From the NCBI GenBank assembly GCA_051877855.1, contig JBJEJH010000003.1:1-17504 (forward strand): a stretch of DNA of 17,504 bases. Reading direction: 5' to 3'. Source of the stretch: MGBC120314 sp051877855. GTDB lineage: Bacteria; Bacillota; Clostridia; Lachnospirales; Lachnospiraceae. The notes under the pieces were generated by a model. That model was not told where the DNA came from. It searched no databases and saw only the letters and a list, made by a program, of their open reading frames with translations. Of this stretch, positions 8,165 through 16,086 are shown piece by piece. The translations under genes were made by a program, and so were the position numbers. The first letter of the stretch is position 1, and each line of letters starts with the position of its first letter.

Positions 8165-11100
8165 TTACATTTGTTCTAAAATGATGCAGATACGATTTTG
8201 CAGTTCCTTATACTGCTTGATCAAATTCAAATGGTTCGCTTGTACTTCCTCCCCACGTTTTTCCTTGGCTGCCATCTCCTGGTTCTTTGCATTCTCGAAA
8301 AGCTCTGTGGCACCGATTGTTTTTGAATTACTTTTTAAGGCATGTACCGCAATCCGATAGTTTTCCCAATCCTCTTTCTGAAGGAATACTGTCAACTCCT
8401 CATCCCTTTTCCCTGTTGTATATTCCTCCAGCATTTCTAAGTAAAATGACTTACTATCCATGCAGTAGCACAGGCCGGTCTGTAAATCCAGCTCCGGTAT
8501 CTGCTCTGAAAACATCTGCAACTCCTCTTCTGTAAATGTATCCTCGTCCATAGAGTCCCCTACCATAAAATCCTCTATCACAGAGTACTCTGCCACCGGC
8601 TTTTCTTCCACGGACTTTTCTTCCACGGACTTCTCTGCTACAGGCTCCTGGGAAGGCTTTGGCTCATCCGCTTTCTTTTTTTCCCTGTTTTTGAAGCTAA
8701 CCTTTTCCTTCGCAAGATACTCTGCCAATATCTTCTCCAACCCTTCTACTACAACCGGCTTTGAAAGGTAATCGTCAAATCCCTGTGCCAGATATTGTTC
8801 CTTTGCTCCTGCAATGGCATTGGCAGTCATCACAATAATTTTCATATTCTCCGGCACGAGTTTTCTTTCCCGTAAGGTCTTCATGGTCTCGATACCATCC
8901 ATCTCCGGCATCATGTGATCCATCAAGATAAGATCATACTGCTTTTTCTCCGCCTTTTGGATACATTCCATACCGCTTTGTGCCGTATCGACTTTGATAC
9001 AACTTCTCTTTAAAAGACCTTTCGCCACCTTTAAATTCATCTGATTATCATCAACAATCAGAATTTCCGCTTCCGGAGCATAGAGATATTTGTTGTCCTC
9101 TTTTTTGTTTTTCTCCCTCTGGATAACATTGTTTCCAATCGGAGTGTCATCCACAATGGTTTGCTTTATGTCAAAATAGAATCTGGAACCTTTTCCGTAT
9201 TCACTTTCAACCTCCAAAACACTTCCCATCATTTTCAGCAGGCACTGTACAATAGAGATACCAAGTCCTGTTCCTTCTACATTATGATTTTTCTCCTGAT
9301 CAAGTCTCTGGAAGGACTCAAAAAGCTTGTCCATATCTTCCTTGCGGATGCCGATACCGGTATCCACAACCTCCACATGAAGAAGAACATCCTCGGAATT
9401 TTCCGAATTCTCCGACTTCTCCACGTTTTGAATAATCAGGGTAACCTTCCCCTTCATTGTGTACTTAACTGCATTGGTCAAAAGATTGATGATAATCTGT
9501 TTGATTCTTACATCGTCGCCATACAGGACACTTGGGAGGTTCTCATCAATCTGTAATTCAAGCAGCAAATCTTTCTTTTCTGCCTTATCGGCAATCATAT
9601 TTACCAGATCATTGACAAGCTGTGAGGTTTCGTATCGCACCGGGACAATATCCATTTTTCCGTCTTCAATTTTAGAAAAATCAAGGATACTGTTAATCAA
9701 TGCCAGAAGCGTCTTTCCGGCACTATCGATATTTTCTGCATATTCGTGAATATCTTTGTCTTCGTTTTCCCGAAGAATCATCTCATTCATACCAAGAACC
9801 GCATTGATTGGTGTACGAATTTCGTGGCTCATCTGTGCTAAAAACTGTGATTTAGCCTGCGTTGCCTGCATTGCTTCATCTGCCGCTTCCTTCAGACGCA
9901 CATTAACCGACTGCTGCCATATCATCAGTTTCCGGATTAAATATCTTACCGCGAAAATACAGAAACCAAACAATATCAGGAAAGCTGATTTATATAAAAT
10001 GATTCCTCCATATATCAACCACCAATCCTTTACCACCATGATGGTAAAGTTGGAAATATCGTCGTGTTCACAAATACATACCTTGTATTTCCCATCGTAG
10101 TCTTTCAAGGTACGCATTTTTGAGTTCTCAGAATAAGCCTCTGCGTAGTTCAGTCTCTGGACATTCACAGAATTGTTTCCTGAAAGCTGATATGCCAGAT
10201 TTGGATGATTGATAATTATTCCATTGCTGTTTATCAAAAAAGCATATCCGTCCCCAGAGTACGTATTCTGCATGAACTCCGTCAACTTGTCCAGATTGAA
10301 ATCGATTGCAAACACTCCCAGAAAAGTTCCGTCTTTTCCATATACTCTCTTTGAAAAGGTTAAACAGTATACTTTCTGCTGAGTATCATAATAAGGACTT
10401 GAAATCACAAATCCACTATTATCACTCATGGTATCCGCATACCATGAATAAGCCTGTAAGATATAATCCTCCCCCGGCACCCAGCCGTTGTTCATAATTA
10501 CTTTCCATGAACTATCTGGATTTCCGATATATGCAAGAGAAATCTCCGGATAATTTTTTACGATTGAATCTAAATAAGCAGTCGCTTCGGAAGGATTGTC
10601 CAATAATTCCGGCTGTGAAGCTATGGAATAACCGAACATATCCAATATCGTCTTCCCGTCTTCCATCCACTGCACCAACTGTGAATTATAATTGTTTACT
10701 TCTTCCGACATGCGGCTTTTGCCTAACTGCATAATCATTCGGTCACAGAAGAACATAACCAGAAGCATTGCAACAATAAGCACTCCTGTAACCTGCCAGC
10801 GAGTCCTTTCTCCAATAGCAGACTCCCCGTCTTTCTTATTGGATTTTAATGCTTTCTTTCCCTGTCTGTCATCTGCTTTTGCAAGACCGGAATAGGAGAA
10901 AAGATTGTCCATCATATTGGACAACATAAGCGCAGATTCCTGAATATTGTCAATATTCTCATTCAAATCTGTACTCATATCAAGGGTTTTCCGGTTACTT
11001 GCATTCAATATGCGTTTTAAAGGCATTTTCAGTTCTGATGATAAATTGGATAGGAAATCTTCCTTGACCGATAATGCTTTCTCTGCCCGAATTCGATTAT

Positions 11101-12055
11101 TCTGAGCACGGATGTACAACACAACAACGATCACTATCAGCAGAAGATTCAATATAGAATTTCTTATTAATTGGTAATAACTTTCCTTATACAGCTCCCA
11201 TTCCTGTACCCGTAGAATCAAATACCAGTTGTTCCGTATCCGGGAGAAAAATATTCTATTTTTCTTTCCGTTAATTTTGCTGTCAAAGGATAACTGCTCT
11301 TTACTTTGGGATGTAACATCGCGAAATACTTTGTCATATTCCGGTAATGCTTCCGAAATATTTTCTCCAAGATACTCTGCATCCGAATAACCGATAATTG
11401 TTCCCTTTTCATTGACAATCAAAGCCTCACTCTTATCGTCATTCTGCATTTCTTCGATGGATTTCTGTATATTGGACAGACTAAAATCCAGTGCAACGAT
11501 ACTTCTTTTGTCCGATAGCAGCTCGGATACGGTAAAGCACATTTCCCCCGTAACAAGATCCTCATATGGGGAAGAAATATAGATTTCTCCGGGATTCAGC
11601 TTCAGAGTCTCCAAATACCAGATACGCTCTTCAACCTTAAAATCCTCCGGCAGCTCATATCCCGGCAGAATAATGTATTCATCCCGGACCAGAAAGGCAT
11701 TCATGCAGATACCCTCCGATAACTGCTTCTGTAGCACACTCTGTTCCTCAAAAAACACATCCATTTCCTCTTTGGAAGCGCCTTGCTCCATACGTTCCTC
11801 CACATTATTTGCCAGAACGCGAGTCATATATTCGGAATCCGCGAGTATCGACTGTAAATCCCTGCTGATAATTTCCATCTGATCCTGGCCAATGGTTTCG
11901 GACTGCTTTACCGTCATATTATAAATCAGTAAAACATTAAGCAAAAGCACGATTGCCAAAATAGCAAATACCCCGCAGATAAATCCATAACTGTATCTTT
12001 TCCTATGCTTAGAGACTATATTATTCTGTTTATTCTGATTTTCCTTCTCTAACAT
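8165..12055 (-). CDS. Hybrid sensor histidine kinase with duplicated sensor half, receiver and Hpt
   Basis: A 1296-residue membrane kinase, numbered from the ATG at 12055 (GGAG 9 bases upstream). An in-frame ATG at 12070 adds five residues but has a poor site. Domain order: membrane helix (23-46); extracellular Cache-like sensor 1 (47-295); helix (297-317); a degenerate DHp (328-390; SNLSSELKMPL, Ser340 where the phosphohistidine belongs) with no ATPase domain after it; helix (420-438); Cache-like sensor 2 (439-678); helix (680-707); intact HisKA (FLAQMSHEIRTP, H744); HATPase_c (NLLTNAVKYT, DTGIGI, GTGLGIS); receiver (ILIVDDNQ, D1046, T1077, K1099); a Glu/Lys/Val linker with a four-unit five-residue repeat; and Hpt (AVHALKSNSKTIGA, H1238). 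It has no DNA-binding output, so it needs a separate regulator. It lies 25 bases after the binding lipoprotein gene. Confidence 0.95.
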   Translation of the reverse strand: MLEKENQNKQNNIVSKHRKRYSYGFICGVFAILAIVLLLNVLLIYNMTVKQSETIGQDQMEIISRDLQSILADSEYMTRVLANNVEERMEQGASKEEMDVFFEEQSVLQKQLSEGICMNAFLVRDEYIILPGYELPEDFKVEERIWYLETLKLNPGEIYISSPYEDLVTGEMCFTVSELLSDKRSIVALDFSLSNIQKSIEEMQNDDKSEALIVNEKGTIIGYSDAEYLGENISEALPEYDKVFRDVTSQSKEQLSFDSKINGKKNRIFFSRIRNNWYLILRVQEWELYKESYYQLIRNSILNLLLIVIVVVLYIRAQNNRIRAEKALSVKEDFLSNLSSELKMPLKRILNASNRKTLDMSTDLNENIDNIQESALMLSNMMDNLFSYSGLAKADDRQGKKALKSNKKDGESAIGERTRWQVTGVLIVAMLLVMFFCDRMIMQLGKSRMSEEVNNYNSQLVQWMEDGKTILDMFGYSIASQPELLDNPSEATAYLDSIVKNYPEISLAYIGNPDSSWKVIMNNGWVPGEDYILQAYSWYADTMSDNSGFVISSPYYDTQQKVYCLTFSKRVYGKDGTFLGVFAIDFNLDKLTEFMQNTYSGDGYAFLINSNGIIINHPNLAYQLSGNNSVNVQRLNYAEAYSENSKMRTLKDYDGKYKVCICEHDDISNFTIMVVKDWWLIYGGIILYKSAFLILFGFCIFAVRYLIRKLMIWQQSVNVRLKEAADEAMQATQAKSQFLAQMSHEIRTPINAVLGMNEMILRENEDKDIHEYAENIDSAGKTLLALINSILDFSKIEDGKMDIVPVRYETSQLVNDLVNMIADKAEKKDLLLELQIDENLPSVLYGDDVRIKQIIINLLTNAVKYTMKGKVTLIIQNVEKSENSENSEDVLLHVEVVDTGIGIRKEDMDKLFESFQRLDQEKNHNVEGTGLGISIVQCLLKMMGSVLEVESEYGKGSRFYFDIKQTIVDDTPIGNNVIQREKNKKEDNKYLYAPEAEILIVDDNQMNLKVAKGLLKRSCIKVDTAQSGMECIQKAEKKQYDLILMDHMMPEMDGIETMKTLRERKLVPENMKIIVMTANAIAGAKEQYLAQGFDDYLSKPVVVEGLEKILAEYLAKEKVSFKNREKKKADEPKPSQEPVAEKSVEEKSVEEKPVAEYSVIEDFMVGDSMDEDTFTEEELQMFSEQIPELDLQTGLCYCMDSKSFYLEMLEEYTTGKRDEELTVFLQKEDWENYRIAVHALKSNSKTIGATELFENAKNQEMAAKEKRGEEVQANHLNLIKQYKELQNRICIILEQM
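8586..8645 (-). repeat. 15-bp coding tandem repeat in the receiver-Hpt linker
   Basis: Four tandem 15-bp units encode SVEEK, SVEEK, PVAEK/PVAEY-type pentapeptides in the hybrid kinase. The middle two units (8601-8615 and 8616-8630) are identical at the DNA level and the outer two are degenerate. This is a flexible charged linker that could vary in copy number between strains. Confidence 0.75.
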
Positions 12056-12080
12056 ATCTCCATGCTCCATCCGACGATTC

Positions 12081-13058
12081 TTATTTCAGTGGTTCATAAT
12101 CCGCAGGAACCGCAATTCCTAATGCTTCACAGTTCTCCGGATTATATTTTTTAGTGACCTTTTCTGCATATCGGATTTCTATTTCTCCCGGATTTTTTCC
12201 TTCTGCCAAAATCTCGTATGCCATTTCACCTGCGGAATAACCTATGTCATAATAGCTGATGGAAAGAGTTGCGATTCCGGCTTCACACAGTCCTTCTTCC
12301 CCTGCAATCATTGGCAGTTTTTCTGAAAGAAGGATGGTCTTCAGAAGTTCTGCCTGAGAGGCTATTGTATTATCTGTAGGAATGTAAAGTACATCGCAGG
12401 TTGATGCCGCTTTTCGTACCGTCTTCTCCAATTCATCCTTATTGGCTATGGTATAGTTTTCAAAAGCGATTCCCTTTGCGGTAAGAATCGAGCCCATTAC
12501 CTGTGCCTGGAAAATAGAATTGGTTTCTGCAGAACAATATAAGATTCCGACTTTTTCCGCGTCCGGAACAAGCTCACGAATCAGATCCGCCTGACTCTCA
12601 ATCGGTGCCAAATCTGAAGTTCCGGTTACATTAATCCCGGAGGCACCGTTCCATTCTCTCATATTCAATGCCGTTCCGTAATCCGTAATAGAGGTGGCCA
12701 CGATAGGAATTGTATTCGTTGCCTTAGAAGCAGCCGTTAAAGCCGATGTTGCATTTGCCATAATCAGATCTACATCCTCGGATACAAAACCGTTTAATAT
12801 ATTCTGACACTCCGACGTACTGCCTTGTGCTATCTGCACATCAAATATAACCTTATCCTGCAATTTATCCGTCAATGCTTCCTGAAATCCCCTTGTAGCT
12901 TCATCCAGTGCCGCATGTTCTACCCATTGACAGATTCCTACGTGATACTTTCCGTCATTCTTTGCATCCCCTGAATGACCACATGCCGTCAGACTGCATA
13001 TCAGTACGACACAAAGCGCAACTGCAATTTTTTCTCTGATAGTTCTTCTCTCTTTCAT
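12081..13058 (-). CDS. ABC_sub_bind family substrate-binding lipoprotein
   Basis: A 325-residue extracellular lipoprotein. The start is the ATG at 13058, with GGAGG 6 bases upstream. A lipoprotein signal peptide ends in the lipobox LTAC (Cys26). The mature part is a two-lobe periplasmic-binding fold of the ABC_sub_bind (PF04392, TrpX-like) family. Family hallmarks are the early VGICQWVEHAALDEATRGF, the ANATSALTAASKATNTIPIV stretch, ITDYG, and VPDAEKVGILYCSAETNS. Relatives bind aromatic amino acids or other small ligands; the ligand here is unknown. No permease or ATPase gene accompanies it. It is instead the first gene before a Cache-type hybrid kinase, so a role as ligand-presenting co-receptor is more likely than transport alone (inference). 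Confidence 0.92.
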   Translation of the reverse strand: MKERRTIREKIAVALCVVLICSLTACGHSGDAKNDGKYHVGICQWVEHAALDEATRGFQEALTDKLQDKVIFDVQIAQGSTSECQNILNGFVSEDVDLIMANATSALTAASKATNTIPIVATSITDYGTALNMREWNGASGINVTGTSDLAPIESQADLIRELVPDAEKVGILYCSAETNSIFQAQVMGSILTAKGIAFENYTIANKDELEKTVRKAASTCDVLYIPTDNTIASQAELLKTILLSEKLPMIAGEEGLCEAGIATLSISYYDIGYSAGEMAYEILAEGKNPGEIEIRYAEKVTKKYNPENCEALGIAVPADYEPLK

Positions 13059-13099
13059 ACTTATCCTCCATTTATGCTTTAATCCGTTTGCCAAATCTC

Positions 13100-13126
13100 A
13101 TGCATCCCTTATCACGTGGAATGCAT
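13100..13126. promoter_or_regulatory. Inverted repeat in the leader of the signalling operon
   Basis: ATGCATCCC (13100-13108) and GGAATGCAT (13118-13126) form a 9-bp dyad with one mismatch and a 9-base spacer. It lies 19 bases downstream of the -10 box and before the ribosome binding site of the lipoprotein gene. It could be an operator or an RNA hairpin; chance cannot be excluded. Confidence 0.3.
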
Positions 13127-13145
13127 ATTCCTGTTAATTATAATC

Positions 13146-13174
13146 ATTATAATAATTTAATTTACAATAATCAA
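13146..13174 (-). promoter_or_regulatory. SigA-type promoter of the signalling operon
   Basis: On the minus strand, TTGATT (13169-13174) and a perfect TATAAT (13146-13151) are separated by 17 bases, 87 bases upstream of the lipoprotein ATG and just after the terminator of the preceding surface gene. It is the only strong promoter I see ahead of the six closely spaced genes. Confidence 0.65.
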
Positions 13175-13198
13175 TTTAAAAAGTAAGAAATCTTATTA

Positions 13199-13234
13199 AA
13201 GGCCGGTCACTGAATCTCTTCAATGATCGGCCTT
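13199..13234 (-). terminator. Terminator hairpin of the SPQTG surface protein gene
   Basis: AAGGCCGGTCA (13199-13209) pairs with TGATCGGCCTT (13224-13234): 11 bp with a single G-T pair and a 14-base loop, about 88 bases after the stop codon at 13323. On the minus strand the stem ends in CCTTTAATAAGATTT, so the T tract is imperfect. No gene ends here from the other strand. Confidence 0.65.
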
Positions 13235-13322
13235 GTGCCCGGTTCCTTATTTACTTTTCTGAATACACTTACCAAATATCTCTTCTATGTCTGAGTAATC
13301 GCATAAGAAGAATCTGATTTCG

Positions 13323-15191
13323 TTACTTTACTCTTTTCTTCTTGCTGTAAACGGTTGTTCCGATAACGCCAAAACCGCTTACGAATAGTGTGGCAAACCA
13401 TAAGAACATATTGTTGGGATCACCGGTCTGCGGAGACTGAATACCTGTATTGGTCTTGCTTTCGCTCGGATCAGTTTTATTTTCTCCGGAATTATTGTTA
13501 TCTTCATCGGAGTCATCCTCCACATTTTTCACGATAAACTTAGTCATTGCAAAACCGTCTTCGGAAACGATCGTGATACTATGTTCGCCCACACTTAGTC
13601 CCTTAATGAAATCGTTTTTCAAGGTAATCCTGGTGGAACCTTCCTCTGCAGTATAGTTGGCGGCAGCAACATCTGCACCGTCAACCTGTACCTTCAGGAA
13701 CTTGACAAAAGGTGCGTCGGAAACGAAGGTTGCTACATTGTCGACAGCGATTTCCTGTTCGGAACCGGATGTAATAACATATACAGCAACCGGAATTTCA
13801 ACAGCAGCTTTCTTGTAGCCACAAACGGTACATTCTTCATGTTTGCCTCCCTTTTCTGTTCCATAACTATGAAATCCGTAAGAATCGTCGGTAGTCAAAC
13901 CACATCCTTCACGCGCACATACCTCCCAGTGCTCTCTTTCCGTGTGTTTCCATTCACCCGGTGTAAGATGACCTAACGCTGCAATTACTACAGTATTATG
14001 ATCTGTAATTTCACTATTTCCCTCTGCATCCGCAAACCACTTATCGCAGCCATCACAGGTGTAATATGCCGTATTGCCGGTTGCAGTGCAGGTAGCAGAC
14101 TTTGCAGATACAGGAGTCAGATTGTGGGTATGACCGGAACCTAGTGGTCCAAACACTTTTTTAAGCTGAACCGGTTGGCCGTCCACAGTAATAACAGTAC
14201 AGGCACTACCATTGATTGTGCCGGTGACGTTTGTAGAAATTTTATATCCGGCCTTTGCGGTAAAATCGATCTTATAATTATAATAATATCCTGCCGCAAA
14301 TTGTTCGTCGGATGCCATCACACTCCAAATGTCATTGGTGCCTCCTGTATAACTGTCTTCAGCAATTTTAAGCCAACGATATGTTGTGTTTGTATCGATA
14401 CTGACCGCATTTTCAGGTGTGGAGCTAAAGGAAGGTGTTGAAAAATCCGGAGTCTGACCGATTACCGGAGTCGTTACACCGGTAACATTTATTTCAGTAA
14501 CCGGTATAAGGTCTCCCTTTTCAATCCTAATGTATTTGTAGTCTCCGGCTTTAGAAGCGAAACTATTTTTATTTGTTTCCTCAACTACAACATCATTGGC
14601 TGAGGAACCGGCACTAACCTTTGCGTTCGTTAATTTCAATGACCCACAATCGATTGCATAAGAACGAGAAGCCCTCCCGGAAGTTGCAGTAATTGTACAT
14701 TGATCTCCCACCTCAACATCATAATTCGAATAGATAGCTGCAGAACATAAAGAACTATCCGCAGACGATACGTTTAACTTTCCACTGCCGGTAAAGTTTA
14801 GATTCCGGTATGAATATATTCCGCAACTGCTGTAAGAATCTCCTGACTGTCCGGTAACAGTATTCTCTCCAATAAGATGAATTGTCAAATCACTACGAAA
14901 AGCATTTCCCGCATAAATTCCCGCTAATCCTTGGTCTGAGCTACGGTAATCGCCAATATGAACTCCCGTAATGGTAGCATTATCCAATGTCAACGTTTTG
15001 GTATCAGCATCATAAGACACTGTACCCGTGATACCACTGCCGGTGATATTGCCCGCGTTACCGCTGGTTACCTGAACACCACCAACCCATAGTGCATACT
15101 CGGTATCTGCTGCTAACACACCTGTCGGCATAAATCCCACCGCAAGGCAAACCGCCAGCAGTATACTAAGTAATTTTCGTTTTGTTCCCAT
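13323..15191 (-). CDS. Sortase-anchored (SPQTG) surface protein with carbohydrate-binding-like modules
   Basis: A 622-residue cell-wall protein. The start is the ATG at 15191 (AGGA about 10 bases upstream); longer frames would overlap the divergent regulator's promoter. A signal peptide spans 1-27 (VLA-A). Residues about 30-80 hold the YALWVGGVQVTSGN...VSYDADTKTLTLDNATITG unit seen in clostridial surface proteins. About 85-200 forms repeated strands like a carbohydrate-binding beta-helix. Next are an Ig-like part (about 228-345) and a His/Cys region (about 353-460) with CDGC, CAREGC and CTVC pairs. An X2-like Ig module (about 468-555; YVITSGSEQEIA, FVKFLKVQVDG, NYTAEEGSTRITL) follows. The C-terminus is SPQTG (586-590), a membrane helix and KKKRVK, a sortase signal of the (S/P)PXTG kind. 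Probable adhesin or glycan binder. It is transcribed divergently from the MerR gene. Confidence 0.9.
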   Translation of the reverse strand: MGTKRKLLSILLAVCLAVGFMPTGVLAADTEYALWVGGVQVTSGNAGNITGSGITGTVSYDADTKTLTLDNATITGVHIGDYRSSDQGLAGIYAGNAFRSDLTIHLIGENTVTGQSGDSYSSCGIYSYRNLNFTGSGKLNVSSADSSLCSAAIYSNYDVEVGDQCTITATSGRASRSYAIDCGSLKLTNAKVSAGSSANDVVVEETNKNSFASKAGDYKYIRIEKGDLIPVTEINVTGVTTPVIGQTPDFSTPSFSSTPENAVSIDTNTTYRWLKIAEDSYTGGTNDIWSVMASDEQFAAGYYYNYKIDFTAKAGYKISTNVTGTINGSACTVITVDGQPVQLKKVFGPLGSGHTHNLTPVSAKSATCTATGNTAYYTCDGCDKWFADAEGNSEITDHNTVVIAALGHLTPGEWKHTEREHWEVCAREGCGLTTDDSYGFHSYGTEKGGKHEECTVCGYKKAAVEIPVAVYVITSGSEQEIAVDNVATFVSDAPFVKFLKVQVDGADVAAANYTAEEGSTRITLKNDFIKGLSVGEHSITIVSEDGFAMTKFIVKNVEDDSDEDNNNSGENKTDPSESKTNTGIQSPQTGDPNNMFLWFATLFVSGFGVIGTTVYSKKKRVK

Positions 15192-15220
15192 ATTATCTGT
15201 TTCCTTTCTCTCAATGTCTG

Positions 15221-15248
15221 TTGCAAATTTGACAAAATTCGATATAAT
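15221..15248 (+). promoter_or_regulatory. Promoter of the merR-type regulator gene
   Basis: On the plus strand, TTGCAA (15221-15226) and a perfect TATAAT (15243-15248) are separated by 16 bases, 64 bases before the regulator ATG. The dyad at 15254-15279 begins just downstream, over the expected transcription start, so the regulator could repress its own gene. Confidence 0.55.
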
Positions 15249-15249
15249 T

Positions 15250-15280
15250 ATCTTACACCGTACATTGATGTGCGATGCAA
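15250..15280 (-). promoter_or_regulatory. MerR-type promoter/operator of the SPQTG surface protein gene
   Basis: On the minus strand, TTGCAT (15275-15280) and TAAGAT (15250-15255) are separated by 19 bases instead of the usual 17. The spacer lies within a 26-bp imperfect dyad (15254-15279, centre TG at 15266-15267) with 9 of 12 positions matching between halves (TACACCGTACAT and ATGTGCGATGCA). An over-long spacer filled by a dyad is the known architecture of promoters activated by MerR proteins through DNA distortion. The adjacent divergent gene encodes a MerR protein. Confidence 0.6.
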
Positions 15281-15312
15281 TATTTTTTTCATTTTTCATA
15301 AGGAGCAGATTT

Positions 15313-16086
15313 ATGAATAATAACAAACGATTATTTACCATCGGGGAAATTGCAAAATCCCTTGGCATAACAAGGCGAATCATTTTGAATTATGAGGAAC
15401 ATGACTTGATTAAGCCGGATATGAAAAACGGGGATACCGGGAATCGTCTTTATACCATAGATACCTTTACCCAGATTCGAACGATTCGAACCTTTCAAAA
15501 TCTTGGACTGTCCTTAGATGAAATCCGCGGTTATTTAGATAACAGCATGGATGTTACCGTTATTATTCATCGTTTGGAAAAAATGAGGGATGAACTGAAT
15601 CTGAATATAGAAAAACTCTACGAGAGGCAAAAAACCTCTACCATTGAAATTAAGGAAATACAATTGAGTCCTCAGACCATTTATCGCCGCAGAATTCGTT
15701 CGAGCAGCATCGAAGAAAAGACAAATCTGCTCAGAGATACTGCTTTGGATGCATTTCGCATCTACGGAACGGATACCTCAAAGCGTCTGTACTTTACTGA
15801 ATTTCCCCTTTCCGACCCGGAAGAAATATCCTACTGCGTGGCTGTTCTGCCTAATAGCCAAGGCGAATTCATCGAGCATCTTCCTGCCATAAAGGCTGTT
15901 AGTTTCTTTCATCATGGTGCTTACGAGGAAATCCCTGCGCATTATCCTAAGCTTCTCACTTATGCCAAGGAACATGGCTTGAAGCCGCAGGGCATATTCC
16001 GCCATGTCTATTTGGAAGGCCCGCCACAGCATCAAGATAAAAGCAGGTTTATCACACAGATTATTTTGCCATTAGAAAGTGACTGA
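15313..16086 (+). CDS. MerR family regulator with GyrI-like effector-binding domain
   Basis: A 257-residue transcription regulator, the only plus-strand gene here. The start is the ATG at 15313, with AAGGAG (15300-15305) 7 bases upstream; a longer frame from 15214 would read through the promoter. The MerR winged helix occupies about 7-75 (LFTIGEIAKSLGITRRIILNYEEHDLIKP). A dimerising coiled coil lies at about 82-112. A GyrI-like/AraC effector-binding domain (about 118-255) includes the HGAYEEI and VYLEGPP strands, whose Glu is the usual ligand-contact position in BmrR-type proteins. Such regulators sense cationic, often drug-like, small molecules. No efflux pump lies beside it; its apparent target is the divergent surface protein and itself. 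The ligand is unknown. Confidence 0.92.
   Translation: MNNNKRLFTIGEIAKSLGITRRIILNYEEHDLIKPDMKNGDTGNRLYTIDTFTQIRTIRTFQNLGLSLDEIRGYLDNSMDVTVIIHRLEKMRDELNLNIEKLYERQKTSTIEIKEIQLSPQTIYRRRIRSSSIEEKTNLLRDTALDAFRIYGTDTSKRLYFTEFPLSDPEEISYCVAVLPNSQGEFIEHLPAIKAVSFFHHGAYEEIPAHYPKLLTYAKEHGLKPQGIFRHVYLEGPPQHQDKSRFITQIILPLESD

Noticed and set aside
15229..15248. Perfect TTGACA followed by TATAAT on the plus strand
   Set aside because: The two boxes are only 8 bases apart, too close for one promoter. TTGCAA at 15221 gives a workable 16-base spacer.
15192..15383. 64-residue N-terminal extension of the SPQTG surface protein
   Set aside because: It would cross the merR-type promoter, operator and start codon. 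The signal peptide begins at the ATG at 15191, which has its own ribosome binding site.
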